NCBI GenBank assembly: GCA_032718475.1
Contig: JAUCBJ010004333.1
Coordinates: 1 to 35,783 of the forward strand
DNA from: Nemertoderma westbladi
Taxonomy: Eukaryota; Xenacoelomorpha; Nemertodermatida; Nemertodermatidae
Reading direction: 5' to 3'
DNA: 35,783 nucleotides
Position numbers and translations under genes: made by a program. Positions 23,767 through 35,599 of the stretch are shown one piece after another. The stretch's first letter is position 1. Each line of letters opens with the position of its first letter. A model generated the notes under the pieces. That model was not told where the DNA came from, searched no databases, and saw only the letters and a program-made list of their open reading frames with translations.

Positions 23767-24084
23767 TTACATATATATTAAGAAGGCTGTAACAAAATTG
23801 CGCCGCCACAACTCCCTATCACCCATGACATTTGCTAGATCATCCGTATCTTCAAGGCCAGTGTCCTTTAAGATGCGTCTCAAGAAACTCATGGGCTTCC
23901 CACCCTGCTTATTCACTCCTTGAGGCCGTCAAAGCACAAGATTACGCACTGGCTGGTCCTCAAGGCGAAAGTAATGCCCTGCAAAGAGGAGGAAGTTCCG
24001 TTCAACTGTGATGCTACTGGAAACTAATGGTACACCTCCAATGTTGTATAGTGTTGGTTGAAGATGAGTGCATTGTACTTGACA
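23767..24084 (-). pseudogene. C-terminal tail of a LINE (non-LTR retrotransposon) polyprotein, decayed
   Basis: The minus strand reads as the end of a non-LTR reverse-transcriptase protein: LYNIGGVPL, then ERNFLLFAGHYFRLEDQPV, then KQGGKPMSFLRRILKDTGL, then GDRELWRRNFV and a TAA at 23767. The FAGH, R-GRP-like, KDTGL and GDRE-WR motifs in this order are typical of the tail that follows the RT domain in invertebrate LINEs. One in-frame TGA falls where Trp is usual (LVL-stop-RPQ), so the copy is dead. The 3' side runs into an AT dinucleotide tract (23744-23770), as expected for a LINE tail. The 5' side is truncated and passes directly into array 5. The RT and endonuclease domains are absent. Confidence 0.75.
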
Positions 24085-24085
24085 C

Positions 24086-27000
24086 GATCAACCACAATCA
24101 ACGACAGACATCAACAACAGCCGTCAACCACAGTCATCAACCACAGCCGACAGACATCAACCACAGCCGTCAACCACAGCCGTCAACCACAGTTATCAAC
24201 CACAGGCGACAGACATCAACCACAGCCATCAACCACAGCCGACAGACATCAACCACAGCCGTCAACCACAGCCGACAGACATCAACCACAGCCGTCAACC
24301 ACAGCCGACAGACATCAACCACAGCCGACAGCCGTCAACAACAGCCGACAGACATCAACCACAGAAATCAACCACACCCGACAGACATCAACCACAGCCG
24401 ACAGACATTAACCACAGCCGTTAACCACAGCTGACAGACATCAACCACAGCCGTCAACCACAGCCATCAGACATCAACCACAGCCATCAACCACAGCCGA
24501 CAGACATCAACAACAGCCGTCAACCACAGTCATCAACCACAGCCGACAGACATCAACCACAGCCGTCAACCACAGCCGACAGTCATCAACCACAGCCGGC
24601 AGACATCAACCACAGCCGACAGACATCAACCACAGTTATCAACCACAGCCGACAGACATCGACCACAGCCGTCAACCACAGCCGTCAACCACAGTTATCA
24701 ACCACAGGCGACAGACATAAACCACAGCCGACAGACATCAACCACAGCCGTTAACCACAGCCGACAGACATCAACCACAGTTATCAACCACAGCCGACAG
24801 ACATCAACCACAGCCGTCAACCACAGTTATCAACCACAGGCGACAGACATCAACCACAGCCATCAACCACAGCCGACAGACATCAACCACAGCCGTTAAC
24901 CACAGCCGACAGACATCAACCACAGCCATCAACCACAGCCGACAGACATCAACAACAGCCGTCAACCACAGTCATCAACCACAGCCGACAGACATCAACC
25001 ACAGCCGGCAGACATCAACCACAGCCGACAGACATCAACCACAGCCGACAGCCGTCAACAACAGCCGGCAGACCTCAACCACAGCCGTCAACCACAGCCG
25101 ACAGACATCAACCACAGCCGGCAGACATCAACCACAGCCGACAGACATCAACCACAGCCGTCAACCACAGCCATCAGACATCAACCACAGCCATCAACCA
25201 CAGCCGACAGACATCAACCACAGCCGTCAACCACAGTCATCAACCACAGCCGACAGACATCAACCACAGCCGTCAACCACAGCCGACAGACATCAACCAC
25301 AGCCGCAGACATCAACCACAGCCGACAGACATCAACCACAGCCGACAGCCGTTAACCACAGCCGACAGACATCAACCACAGCCGTCAACCACAGCCGACA
25401 GACATCAACCACAGCCGTCAGACATCAACCACAGTCATCAACCACAGCCGACAGACATCAACCACAGCCGTCAACCACAGCCGACAGACATCAACCACAG
25501 CCGTCAACCACAGCCGACAGTCATCAACCACAGCCGGCAGACATCAACCACAGCCGACAGACATCAACCACAGCCGACAGCCGTCAACAACAGCCGGCAG
25601 ACATCAACCACAGCCGTCAACCACAGCCGACAGACATCAACCACAGCCGGCAGACATCAACCACAGCCGACAGACATCAACCACAGCCGTCAACCACAGC
25701 CATCAGACATCAACCACAGCCATCCATCAACCACAGCCGACAGACATCAACCACAGCCGTCAACCACAGTCATCAACCACAGCCGACAGACATCAACCAC
25801 AGTCATCAACCACAGTCATTAACCACAGCCGACAGACATCAACCACAGCCGTCCCCGCCGACAGACATCAACCACAGCCGACAGTCATCAACCACAGCCG
25901 ACAGACATCAACCACAGTCATCAACCACAGTCATCAACCACAGCCGACAGACATCAACCACAGCCGTCAACCACAGTATCAACCACAGGCGACAGACATC
26001 AACCACAGCCATCAACCACAGCCGACAGACATCAACCACAGCCGTTAACCACAGCCGACAGACATCAACCACAGCCATCAACCACAGCCGACAGACATCA
26101 ACAACAGCCGTCAACCACAGTCATCAACCACAGCCGACAGACATCAACCACAGCCGTCAACCACAGCCGACAGTCATCAACCACAGCCGGCAGACATCAA
26201 CCACAGCCGACAGACATCAACCACAGCCGACAGCCGTCAACAACAGCCGGCAGACCTCAACCACAGCCGTCAACCACAGCCGACAGACATCAACCACAGC
26301 CGGCAGACATCAACCACAGTCATCAACCACAGCCGACAGACATCAACCACAGCCGTCAACCACAGCCATCAGACATCAACCACAGCCATCAACCACAGCC
26401 GACAGACATCAACCACAGCCGTCAACCACAGTCATCAACCACAGCCGACAGCCGTCAACAACAGCCGACAGACATCAACCACAGACATCAACCACACCCG
26501 ACAGACATCAACCACAGCCGACAGACATTAACCACAGCCGACAGACATCAACCACAGCCGTCAACCACAGCCATCAGAGATCAACCACAGCCATCAACCA
26601 CAGCCGACAGACATCAACAACAGCCGTCAACCACAGTCATCAACCACAGCCGACAGACATCAACCACAGCCGTCAACCACAGCCGACAGTCATCAACCAC
26701 AGCCGGCAGACATCAACCACAGCCGACAGACATCAACCACAGCCGACAGCCGTCAACAACAGCCGGCAGACATCAACCACAGCCGTCAACCACAGCCGAC
26801 AGACATCAACCACAGCCGGCAGACATCAACCACAGCCGACAGACATCAACCACAGCCGTCAACCACAGCCATCAGACATCAACCACAGCCATCCATCAAC
26901 CACAGCCGACAGACATCAACCACAGCCGTCAACCACAGTCATCAACCACAGCCGACAGACATCAACCACAGTCATCAACCACAGTCATTAACCACAGCCG

Positions 27001-29098
27001 ACAGACATCAACCACAGCCGTCAACCACAGCCGACAGACATCAACCACAGCCGACAGTCATCAACCACAGCCGACAGACATCAACCACAGTCATCAACCA
27101 CAGTCATCAACCACAGCCGACAGTCATCAACCACAGCCGGCAGACATCAACCACAGCCGACAGACATCAACCACAGCCGACAGCCGTCAACAACAACCGA
27201 CAGATATCAACCACAGCTGACAGACATCAACCAACCACAGCCGGCAGACATCAACCACAGCCATCAACCACAGCCGACAGACATCAACCACAGTCGTCAA
27301 CCACAGCCGACAGACATCAACCACAGCCGACAGACATCAACCACAGCCGACAGACATCAACCACAGCCGTCAACCGCAGCCGACAGACATCAACCACAGT
27401 CGTCAACCACAGCCGACAGACATCAACCACAGCCGACAGACATCAACCACAGCCGTCAACCGCAGCCGACAGACATCAACCACAGCCGACAGACATTAAC
27501 CACAGCCGACAGACATCAACCACAGCCGTCAACCACAGCCATCAGAGATCAACCACAGCCATCAACCACAGCCGACAGACATCAACAACAGCCGTCAACC
27601 ACAGTCATCAACCACAGCCGACAGTCATCAACCACAGCCGGCAGACATCAACCACAGCCGACAGACATCAACCACAGCCATCAACCACAGCCGACAGACA
27701 TCAACCACAGCCGACAGACATCAACCACAGCCGTCAACCGCAGCCGACAGACATCAACCACAGTCGTCAACCACAGCCGACAGACATCAACCACAGCCGT
27801 CAACCACAGCCATCAGACATCAACCACAGCCGTCAACCACAGCCATCAGACATCAACCACAGCCGACAGACATCAACCACAGCCGACAGACATCAACCAC
27901 AGCCGTCAACCGCAGCCGACAGACATCAACCACAGTCGTCAACCACAGCCGACAGACATCAACCACAGCCGTCAACCACAGCCGACAGAATTCAACCACA
28001 GTCGTCAACCACAGCCGACAGACATCAACCACAGTCGTCAACCACAGCCGACAGACATCAACCACAGCCGTCAGCCACAGCCGTCAGACATCAACCACAG
28101 CCGACAGACATCAACCACAGCCGACAGACATCAACCACAGCCGTCAACCGCAGCCGACAGACATCAACCACAGTCGTCAACCACAGCCGACAGACATCAA
28201 CCACAGCCGTCAACCACAGCCATCAGACATCAACCACAGCCGACAGAACCGCAGCCGTCAACCACAGCCGACAGACATCAACCACAGCCGTCAACCACAG
28301 CCGACAGACATCAACCACAGCCGTCAGCCACAGCCGTCAGACATCAACCACAGCCGACAGACATCAACCACAGCCGACAGACATCAACCACAGCCGTCAA
28401 CCACAGCCGACAGACATCAACCACAGCCGCGCTCAACCCACCCAGCCCAGCCTCAGACATCAACCACAGCCGACAGACATCAACCACAGCCGACAGACAT
28501 CAACCACAGCCGTCAACCACAGCCGACAGACATCAACCACAGTCGTCAACCACAGCCGACAGACATCAACCACAGCCGTCAGCCACAGCCGTCAGCCACA
28601 GCCGTCAGACATCAACCACAGCCGACAGAACCGCAGCCGTCAACCACAGCCGACACAAAAATCAACCACAGCCGTCAACCACAGCCGACAGACATAAACC
28701 ACAGCCGTCAGCCACAGCCGTCAGACATCAACCACAGCCGACAGACATCAACCACAGCCGACAGACATCAACCACAGCCGTCAACCACAGCCGACAGACA
28801 TCAACCACAGTCGTCAACCACAGCCGACAGACATCAACCCCAGCCGTCAGCCACAGCCGTCAGACATCAACCACAGCCGACAGACATCAACCACAGCCGA
28901 CAGACATCAACCACAGCCGTCAACCACAGCCGACAGACATCAACCACAGTCGTCAACCACAGCCGACAGACATCAACCACAGCCGACAGACATCAACCAC
29001 AGCCGACAGGCATCAACCACAGCCGACAGAACCGCAGCCGTCAACCACAGCCGACAGACATCAACCACAACCGTCAACCACAGCCGACAGATATCAAC
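24086..29098 (+). repeat. Array 5: composite minisatellite of 13 bp and 20 bp units
   Basis: Two unit types are interspersed: CCGACAGACATCAACCACAG (20 bp) and CCGTCAACCACAG (13 bp). The second equals the first without ACAGACA. Variants include CCGGCAGACA-, CCATCAGACA-, TTATCAACCACAG and TCATCAACCACAG. Every unit ends TCAACCACAG, so about 300 copies of AACCACA are present. A segment of about 1.17 kb is duplicated: the rare junction CATCCATCAA occurs at 25721 and 26890, 1,169 bp apart, and the unit order around both sites matches over hundreds of bases. Unit lengths are not multiples of three and frames break often, so it is not coding. The right half (27200-29098) has its own variants (CAACCGCAG, AGTCGTCAACC), and the array ends in ATATCAACTTCG. 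Confidence 0.97.
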
Positions 29099-29145
29099 TT
29101 CGTATTTTCGTACACTGGTTGTCATTTTTACATGGATGAAAACGC

Positions 29146-29375
29146 CCGAATACCGGCTAGAATACCGGCTTCACTTTTCAGTCGACTTTTTTATAGGAAT
29201 TTTATATATGAAGAATATGATTTTTAATTTCTCCTTATTATGTGTTTTATACGATGAGCGCGATATTTCTATTTGATAACCTGTACAGATACTATTTCGT
29301 TTATTGTTTTGGAATACCTGGTTTATTGTTTTGAAATACCTGGTTTATTGTTTTGGAATACCTCACTTGGGGTAT
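29146..29375. mobile_element. Family B dispersed element, copy 2
   Basis: Aligns with 34089-34250 in the same orientation: TTCACTTT-CGGTCGACTTTTT, GAATTTTATATATGAAGA and AGTGTTTTATA, then CTGTACA-ATACTA and TCGTTTATTGTTTT. Its right part has expanded into three copies of a 22 bp unit TTTATTGTTTTGGAATACCT plus GG (29300-29363). It ends near CCTCACTTGGGGTATA. Confidence 0.55.
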
Positions 29376-29526
29376 ACTACTGTTCTACGTTCTTTCCAAT
29401 AATTAATTTTAGTCTTAAATAAAATTGGTACTATTTTTTGCTTGTTTCTCAAATAGTAAAATCTCTATGAAGAAAATAATATTAGCGTGTTATAAGCGAA
29501 ATTTACGGAATAGTATGTTTCAGTTT

Positions 29527-29612
29527 CAAGTACTACCAGACCAACACAGGAATACAGCAGGTAGTCAGTCAAGTACTACCAGACCAACACAGGAATACAG
29601 CCGGTAGTCAGT
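29527..29612. repeat. Tandem duplication, 43 bp x 2
   Basis: Two adjacent copies begin CAAGTACTACCAGACCAACA and end GGTAGTCAGT. They differ by one base (GCAGG versus GCCGG), so this is a recent direct duplication. Confidence 0.9.
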
Positions 29613-30806
29613 CAAGATTTCTGTGTGTAGCCTGCACATCAGCACATGTGACCTGCACCCCGCACCGTGCAAGCTCCTGTGACGTAAAACTTATAAATAC
29701 TAACAATGCCCTACTGTATACCTTATAAGTACATACAATACTAATGCAGTAATACTTTTATAGATGGTCCACGGCCTGTCGTTCAATATGTGTGTCTAGG
29801 GCGGAACTGCAGCAGTTGCACTTCTAACTACAGCTGAGCTTAGTGAGCTCTCACTCTACAGTATCACAGTTGCTATTCGCTACCTAACTGCAGTACTGTT
29901 ATACAGTTGTCAGTTACTTCAATTTGTTTTCAGGAAATAAAGTAAATCTCCGATAAAATCTCAGTAAATCTCTATAAGTGGCACCTCATCTCCTGCACGG
30001 ATTTAAAGAGCAATCTTAAATGCTGAAATTTCACCTGTAGAGCGGGAAAAAAATGAAATTCTAAAAAAATTTATTTGGAATTCGAATATAATAATACAAT
30101 AATAAGTGAGTGAAGTGTGGTTTTAGATTTAAACTACCTACAATAACAAATTTAAATAATAATATTAATAATAATAATAATAACTTCTAGACGTGAAGTT
30201 ACCCGTACAGCGTATCAAACATTTCAGTTCAAAACATCCTCAAGAAAAACAAACAATAATAATGTCAATAAAGAAAAAAGTAAAACAACAATCCAGTGCC
30301 ATCAATTAATAACAGTCTGTAGTCTAACTTTCTATGATACACCCAAATAATTGCAGAATGTACAAATAACTGACTGATGTATTCTATTTTGACAAGATGA
30401 TTTCTTTCTGACAGCAGTAATATTTGACTGGTATGGTTTATATAAACATTGGCAGTTAATAAACTTATAGACTGTTTGTTGTGTCCATGTTATTATCCTG
30501 TGCTGCACAAACAACATCAGAGATACATACATACTACATACCCCACACAATTATTTCCAAGTCAGCAGTCACTCGAGGCTGGTATATGGAAATAACTAGC
30601 CAGTCATCTGGTAAGAACAAGTTGATAGGGTGGTGTTTGCTATATGGAATTGCTTATTACATTCTGTATTATTTATTGGTGGTAACAACTATTCCCGTAG
30701 TCCACGTACCACGTAAACCACACCTGCTTATTACTCTCCGACTCCCATTACTTTGTTATGCTCTATGCGCCTATGCCGGCAGATAGCTGACTATGAAATG
30801 CCGAAA
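29613..30806. other. AT-rich stretch without a recognisable gene
   Basis: This contains an ATT/AAT microsatellite at 30156-30182. Short open frames at 30332-30550 (minus) and 30481-30786 (plus) overlap and show no domain. Nothing else is supported. Confidence 0.4.
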
Positions 30807-31033
30807 GGGGTGGGGGGGGGGGGGGTCTCTTTTGGCGCAATAAAAATTCATCCCTCGGGAAAATCGACGCCAAAAACGACTTCCAAAAAGAAAACTGTAA
30901 CCTGCTCTATTGATAGTAGTTTATTGTTTTAGTTAGATTGACGTGTCACTATAACCTGCTCCTTTCTCTTAATTGATAGTTTAACATTGAGACACGATAT
31001 TAATTCGGTGAGATGGAATTTGCGTCCATTTCT
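30807..31033. mobile_element. Family A inverted-repeat element, short copy
   Basis: It begins with a long G run (30807-30825) followed by TTTTGGCGCAATAAAAATTC. The right end, read in reverse, is GGACGCAAATTCCATCTC. The internal GGGAAAATCGACGC, AACTGTAACCTG and GTTTATTGTTTTAGTTAG match the element at 21610-22584. This copy has no internal minisatellite, so it shows the likely state before array 4 expanded. Confidence 0.6.
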
Positions 31034-31284
31034 GTTTTGGAGTACGTCTTGCAGACACTAAATTTGCAATAACTTTTGAGTGATTGCATGAATTTTGCCC
31101 AATTTTTCTACTTCGATACCCTTTCAACACATACAATTAAATTTATGAAATCAATCCAATGGGGTTACTTTTTCCTAGGGAAAAAATACGACTTTTTTTC
31201 CCGACTTTGGGGTATATTCAACCGAAAAAGGTAGAATTGAAGAATAAACATTAGTTTATGTCTTCTGAATTACAACACAACATA

Positions 31285-31290
31285 TTTAAT
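31285..31290 (-). terminator. Candidate poly(A) signal for GAPDH
   Basis: ATTAAA on the minus strand lies about 127 nt past the GAPDH stop codon. It is the closest canonical-like hexamer seen. The region is AT-rich, so a chance match is possible. Confidence 0.35.
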
Positions 31291-31416
31291 GTTTACCGAC
31301 TATGACATTTTAAATACTGTAAAATTAAATAATTGTTAACTTCTGGTACTATTACAGTATTGTGAGTCATGTCATACTGTAGAATGTATAATTCTCCTTA
31401 ACGAGTATCCTTCGAA

Positions 31417-32448
<1,032 letters not shown>

Positions 32449-32582
32449 TTATTAATAGATTTTACCAGCACAAATAGAATACTAAATTATTTGATAATTT
32501 AGATGGATGATGATTTAGATAATTTAGATACCAGACTATCTGGAAACACAAAGTTAATGGTAGTAACTTCGCATAGACCATG

Positions 32583-32774
32583 CCACGGAATATAGTGTCG
32601 TAATTCAGCGACAATCCCCATCTCCCCGCCCCTCCCCACCACACCGCCCCTCCATCCCCATATCCCTCCCACCCCAACCCACACCCCCCCCCCCCCCCTA
32701 CACCAGTAGGAACACCTCTTGAATTGGTGCCTGGGATTGGTTACTAAACTATTATTTGATTAGACGTGACGTCA
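32583..32774 (-). promoter_or_regulatory. Candidate GAPDH promoter: CRE, two CCAAT boxes, GC boxes, TATA-like
   Basis: Upstream of GAPDH, in minus-strand order towards the gene: a perfect palindromic CRE TGACGTCA (32767-32774); CCAAT boxes at 32736-32740 and 32723-32727; a G run (32684-32698) and G-rich tract; GC boxes GGGGCGG (32644-32650) and GGGGCGGGG (32624-32632); and a TATA-like CTATATTC near 32588-32595. The spacing fits a polymerase II promoter that starts transcription near 32560, giving a leader of about 130 nt. This is inferred from motifs only. Confidence 0.5.
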
Positions 32775-32958
32775 TCATTTAAGGAATGGAGAGAGGGGTC
32801 GAACTACTGTACAGTACCACCAAGGTCTGCCACCTTCCAATTCTAAATCTACACGGCATACAAAGATACAATATACATGTACGTACATAATGTACCGAGT
32901 ACCGGTACATACTGTAGTTCTGATCTGATTCATATCAATACCGTTATACCGGTACTGT

Positions 32959-33590
32959 GGGGCGAGACACGTAGTCGGCGAGCCTTTGCATACGGTTCAT
33001 ATAGGGCAAATGGGGCATGTCCGTCTGTCTGTCTGTCTGTCCGTCCGTCCGTCTGGTAAATGTTTGAACGCGAATTTCTCGGCATCGCTCGTTCGGAATT
33101 GAACCAAACTTAGTAGGTAAGTAGTAGAGAGAAAGTTTAGAAAGTTTGTAAAGTTTGGTGAAAAATCATGCAGTCTGACGTCAGCTACGACAGATTATGT
33201 GGTTTTTAGAAAATGTTAAATTTCTCGGGAAGGCCTCATTTTCCTGAGCTGAAATTTTGGTGGCCTGTAGAGAATCATGAAGTCTATCTTTTACGAAATT
33301 GAAAAGTTAAGACATTTAATTGGGGATCCGCTAGAGACTCAGAAGTAATGACATAGGCCTACCGGTACGGTACTGCTGTACAGTGTTGCACTGGTAAGTA
33401 CGAAATTGCAGAATAACAATTTGACACCACCTAGCGGATTAACATATGATTGTATATCGAATGAATACATTTATAGCATGGGATATTGGGTCCAAACTAG
33501 ACATGCCCCATTTGCTCTATATGAACCGTATGCCAAGGCTTGCCGACTACGTGCTGCGCGAAGTCCCCACGAACGTGTCTGACTGCCAGA
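32959..33590. mobile_element. Family C inverted-repeat element, long copy
   Basis: The left end contains CACGTAGTCGGCGAGCC, GCATACGGTTCATATAGGGC and AAATGGGGCATGTC (to 33021). The right end from 33500, read in reverse, contains CACGTAGTCGGCAAGCC, GCATACGGTTCATATAGAGC and AAATGGGGCATGTC. The arms are about 60 bp or more at roughly 90% identity. The right arm carries about six extra bases (CTTCGCGCAG) near its tip. The core has a TCTG/TCCG microsatellite (33020-33055) but no transposase, so it is a MITE-like element. Confidence 0.7.
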
Positions 33591-34064
33591 TACTGAAAGT
33601 ATTTTAAACATATACCGGTAAGTATCGTACCTTACTGTAAATGCCTAACTCATTACTACTGAACACTACTGAAGTCCTTGGCCTAACTACTTGTGTGATT
33701 ACTGTATGTATGTGATTGGTTCTAACTATTTGAACCCTACTGTATAATATATGTGGATTGCGGATATGGTGATCCAGGCCATGGGTGATCAGATTCTAGG
33801 CCTCATTTAGTTGCATGTAGCATGTTAGCATGTACAAGCCCAGTTTCCATGAAGAAACATACAGTACCTACTAGCTACGTGCCACAGTGTTGCAGCTAGT
33901 GGACACTGAAAATAGATAGTATCCGTAGCTTTTTAGCTGTTGGCCGCGGCTCGTAGCTACCGGCTATTTGAAACACTGTCATCCCGGTTTTCATGAAACA
34001 CACAGCTATGTTGATGATGATGTATGATGATGTACTGCAATGGTTCCTCTCCTACTGTATATCT
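33591..34064. other. Stretch without a recognisable gene
   Basis: Only scattered short repeats (GATGATGATG near 34010) and no credible coding frame were seen. Confidence 0.4.
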
Positions 34065-34352
34065 TTATTTTACGCCCATGTGAAGAATACCAGGATTTCA
34101 CTTTACGGTCGACTTTTTATTAGAATTTTATATATGAAGATTTTTTATTTTTTTAAATTTATCTTTATTAAGTGTTTTATAGCTCTTATTTCTGTCTTAT
34201 AATCTGTACATATACTAATTCGTTTATTGTTTTTGTTAGATTCAGCCATTCTGTAACCTGTGTTTTTGGTGAAAACCTGGTATTCTTCACATGGGGGTAA
34301 CTGCAAAGTGAAATATAACGGCAGAAAGTCTGGTATTCTTCACATATGGGCC
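34065..34352. mobile_element. Family B inverted-repeat element, copy 3
   Basis: The left end is CCCATGTGAAGAATACCAGG (34075-34094). The right end CCTGGTATTCTTCACATGGG (34276-34295) is its exact reverse complement. A further copy, CTGGTATTCTTCACATATGG, lies at 34330-34349. The core contains GTCGACTTTTTATTAGAATT and GTTTATTGTTTTTGTTAG, shared with copies at 19366-19560 and 29146-29375. There is no open frame of interest. Confidence 0.65.
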
Positions 34353-34420
34353 TTGTTTTGCATCTTTCAGTTAATTTCCACCCATTACATATTTAATTAT
34401 ATATATAAAGTTTTCACGGC

Positions 34421-34566
34421 TTTCTTTAATTTTTAATAAATTGGGGGGTATGTGATGTGGCACCAGTTTCAGACCCCACCCCCACACCTGTTTATTCTAG
34501 AACAAAACATAGCCAATTTCGGACCACACACCCGTTGTCCTAGAACAATATTTATTAAAAATTAAT
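34421..34566. mobile_element. Small inverted-repeat element (about 145 bp)
   Basis: TTTAATTTTTAATAAATTG on the left and, in reverse, TTAATTTTTAATAAATATTG on the right flank a C- and A-rich core with two CACAC-C stretches. The AT-rich arms could match by chance, so support is moderate. Confidence 0.35.
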
Positions 34567-34861
34567 AGATAAAATGTTGTAGAACATTTTCAAAAAAGTA
34601 GGGCCTAACGTTTCGGCATGAATGTTACAAAGAGACTAGCAAAGGGCGTATCTCTTTACCTTGCCCAATCGGTGTCACATATGGTATACTATGGGTTGGC
34701 ATTAGTAAAATTAATGGTTAATAAATTAATATACACCATGACCCGTAATATAGTGTCATTTTCTGATGACACGGACACCCCCTAAAATTTTTCTACAAAT
34801 CTTTATCATATTGCTTGAAATTTGAAACACAACTAGTTCAACTCACCGTGGTTGTTACTTG

Positions 34862-35520
34862 TTACCATGAAGCCGGAATTGTCTATTTCGGTATTAAATT
34901 ATTTTTATAAGCGTTTTAAAAATGTGTCTTTTGCGAAATCGCACCATCCGTATCATTGCCATTCTTCAAATTAGTCGTAATTTTTTCATATCAATAGAAA
35001 GCTTGCGTTGCAAGGATTCCAAATATGTAACAATGTTTGAATTTCGTGAGAAACAGCTGAGATATAGGCGTTCAAAGATTGCAAGAATTATCGTTCGCTG
35101 CAGGCCATTTATTCTATTAAAGAAATACACAATATTCTGGAACAGTTTGTTTATGTATGATTAGCTACGCAATATAGATATTGTATAGGCATACCACTGT
35201 TGCCAACCAACTCTTAAAATAAATAACACGTTCTAGAATTTTGTGTATTTATTAAATAGAATAAATGGCCTGCAGCGAACAATAATTCTTCCAATCTTTG
35301 AACGCCTATTTCTCAGCTGTTTCTCAACGAAATTCAGATATTGTTACATATGTCAGATATGTCATATATTGTAACGCAAGCTTTCTATTGAGATGAAAAA
35401 ATTACGACTAATTTGAAGAATGGCAATGATACGGATGGTACGATTTCGCAAAAGACACTTTTTTAAAACGCTTATAAAAAAAATTTAAAGGCGAAATAGA
35501 AAATTCCGGCTTCATGGTTA
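34862..35520. mobile_element. Large foldback palindrome with arms of about 285 bp
   Basis: The left arm (34862-35143) and right arm (35230-35520) are inverted copies at high identity, separated by an 86 bp loop. Matching blocks include ACCATGAAGCCGGAATT, GTGTCTTTTGCGAAATCG, CATTGCCATTCTTCAAATTA, GGCGTTCAAAGATTG and CGCTGCAGGCCATTTATTCT. The right arm has a short rearranged stretch (35347-35375). The open frame at 34922-35164 lies in the left arm and is not protein-like. This may be a foldback or MITE-type transposon, or a long hairpin transcript locus. Confidence 0.8.
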
Positions 35521-35599
35521 AAGTAAAAAGTAAATTTTCTTCGGCCGCTAGGCCAGGGATTACGCACAAAGTCTGACGACTTATTTCCAGTGCGGTCCC

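Noticed and set aside
24027-28065. Ser/Thr/Gln/His-rich and Val/Asp/Cys-rich open frames in array 5
   Set aside because: They follow the repeat and stop or shift as soon as the mix of 13 and 20 bp units changes phase.
7517-29098. CRISPR arrays
   Set aside because: The direct repeats have no unique spacers; units are contiguous minisatellites in a eukaryotic context.
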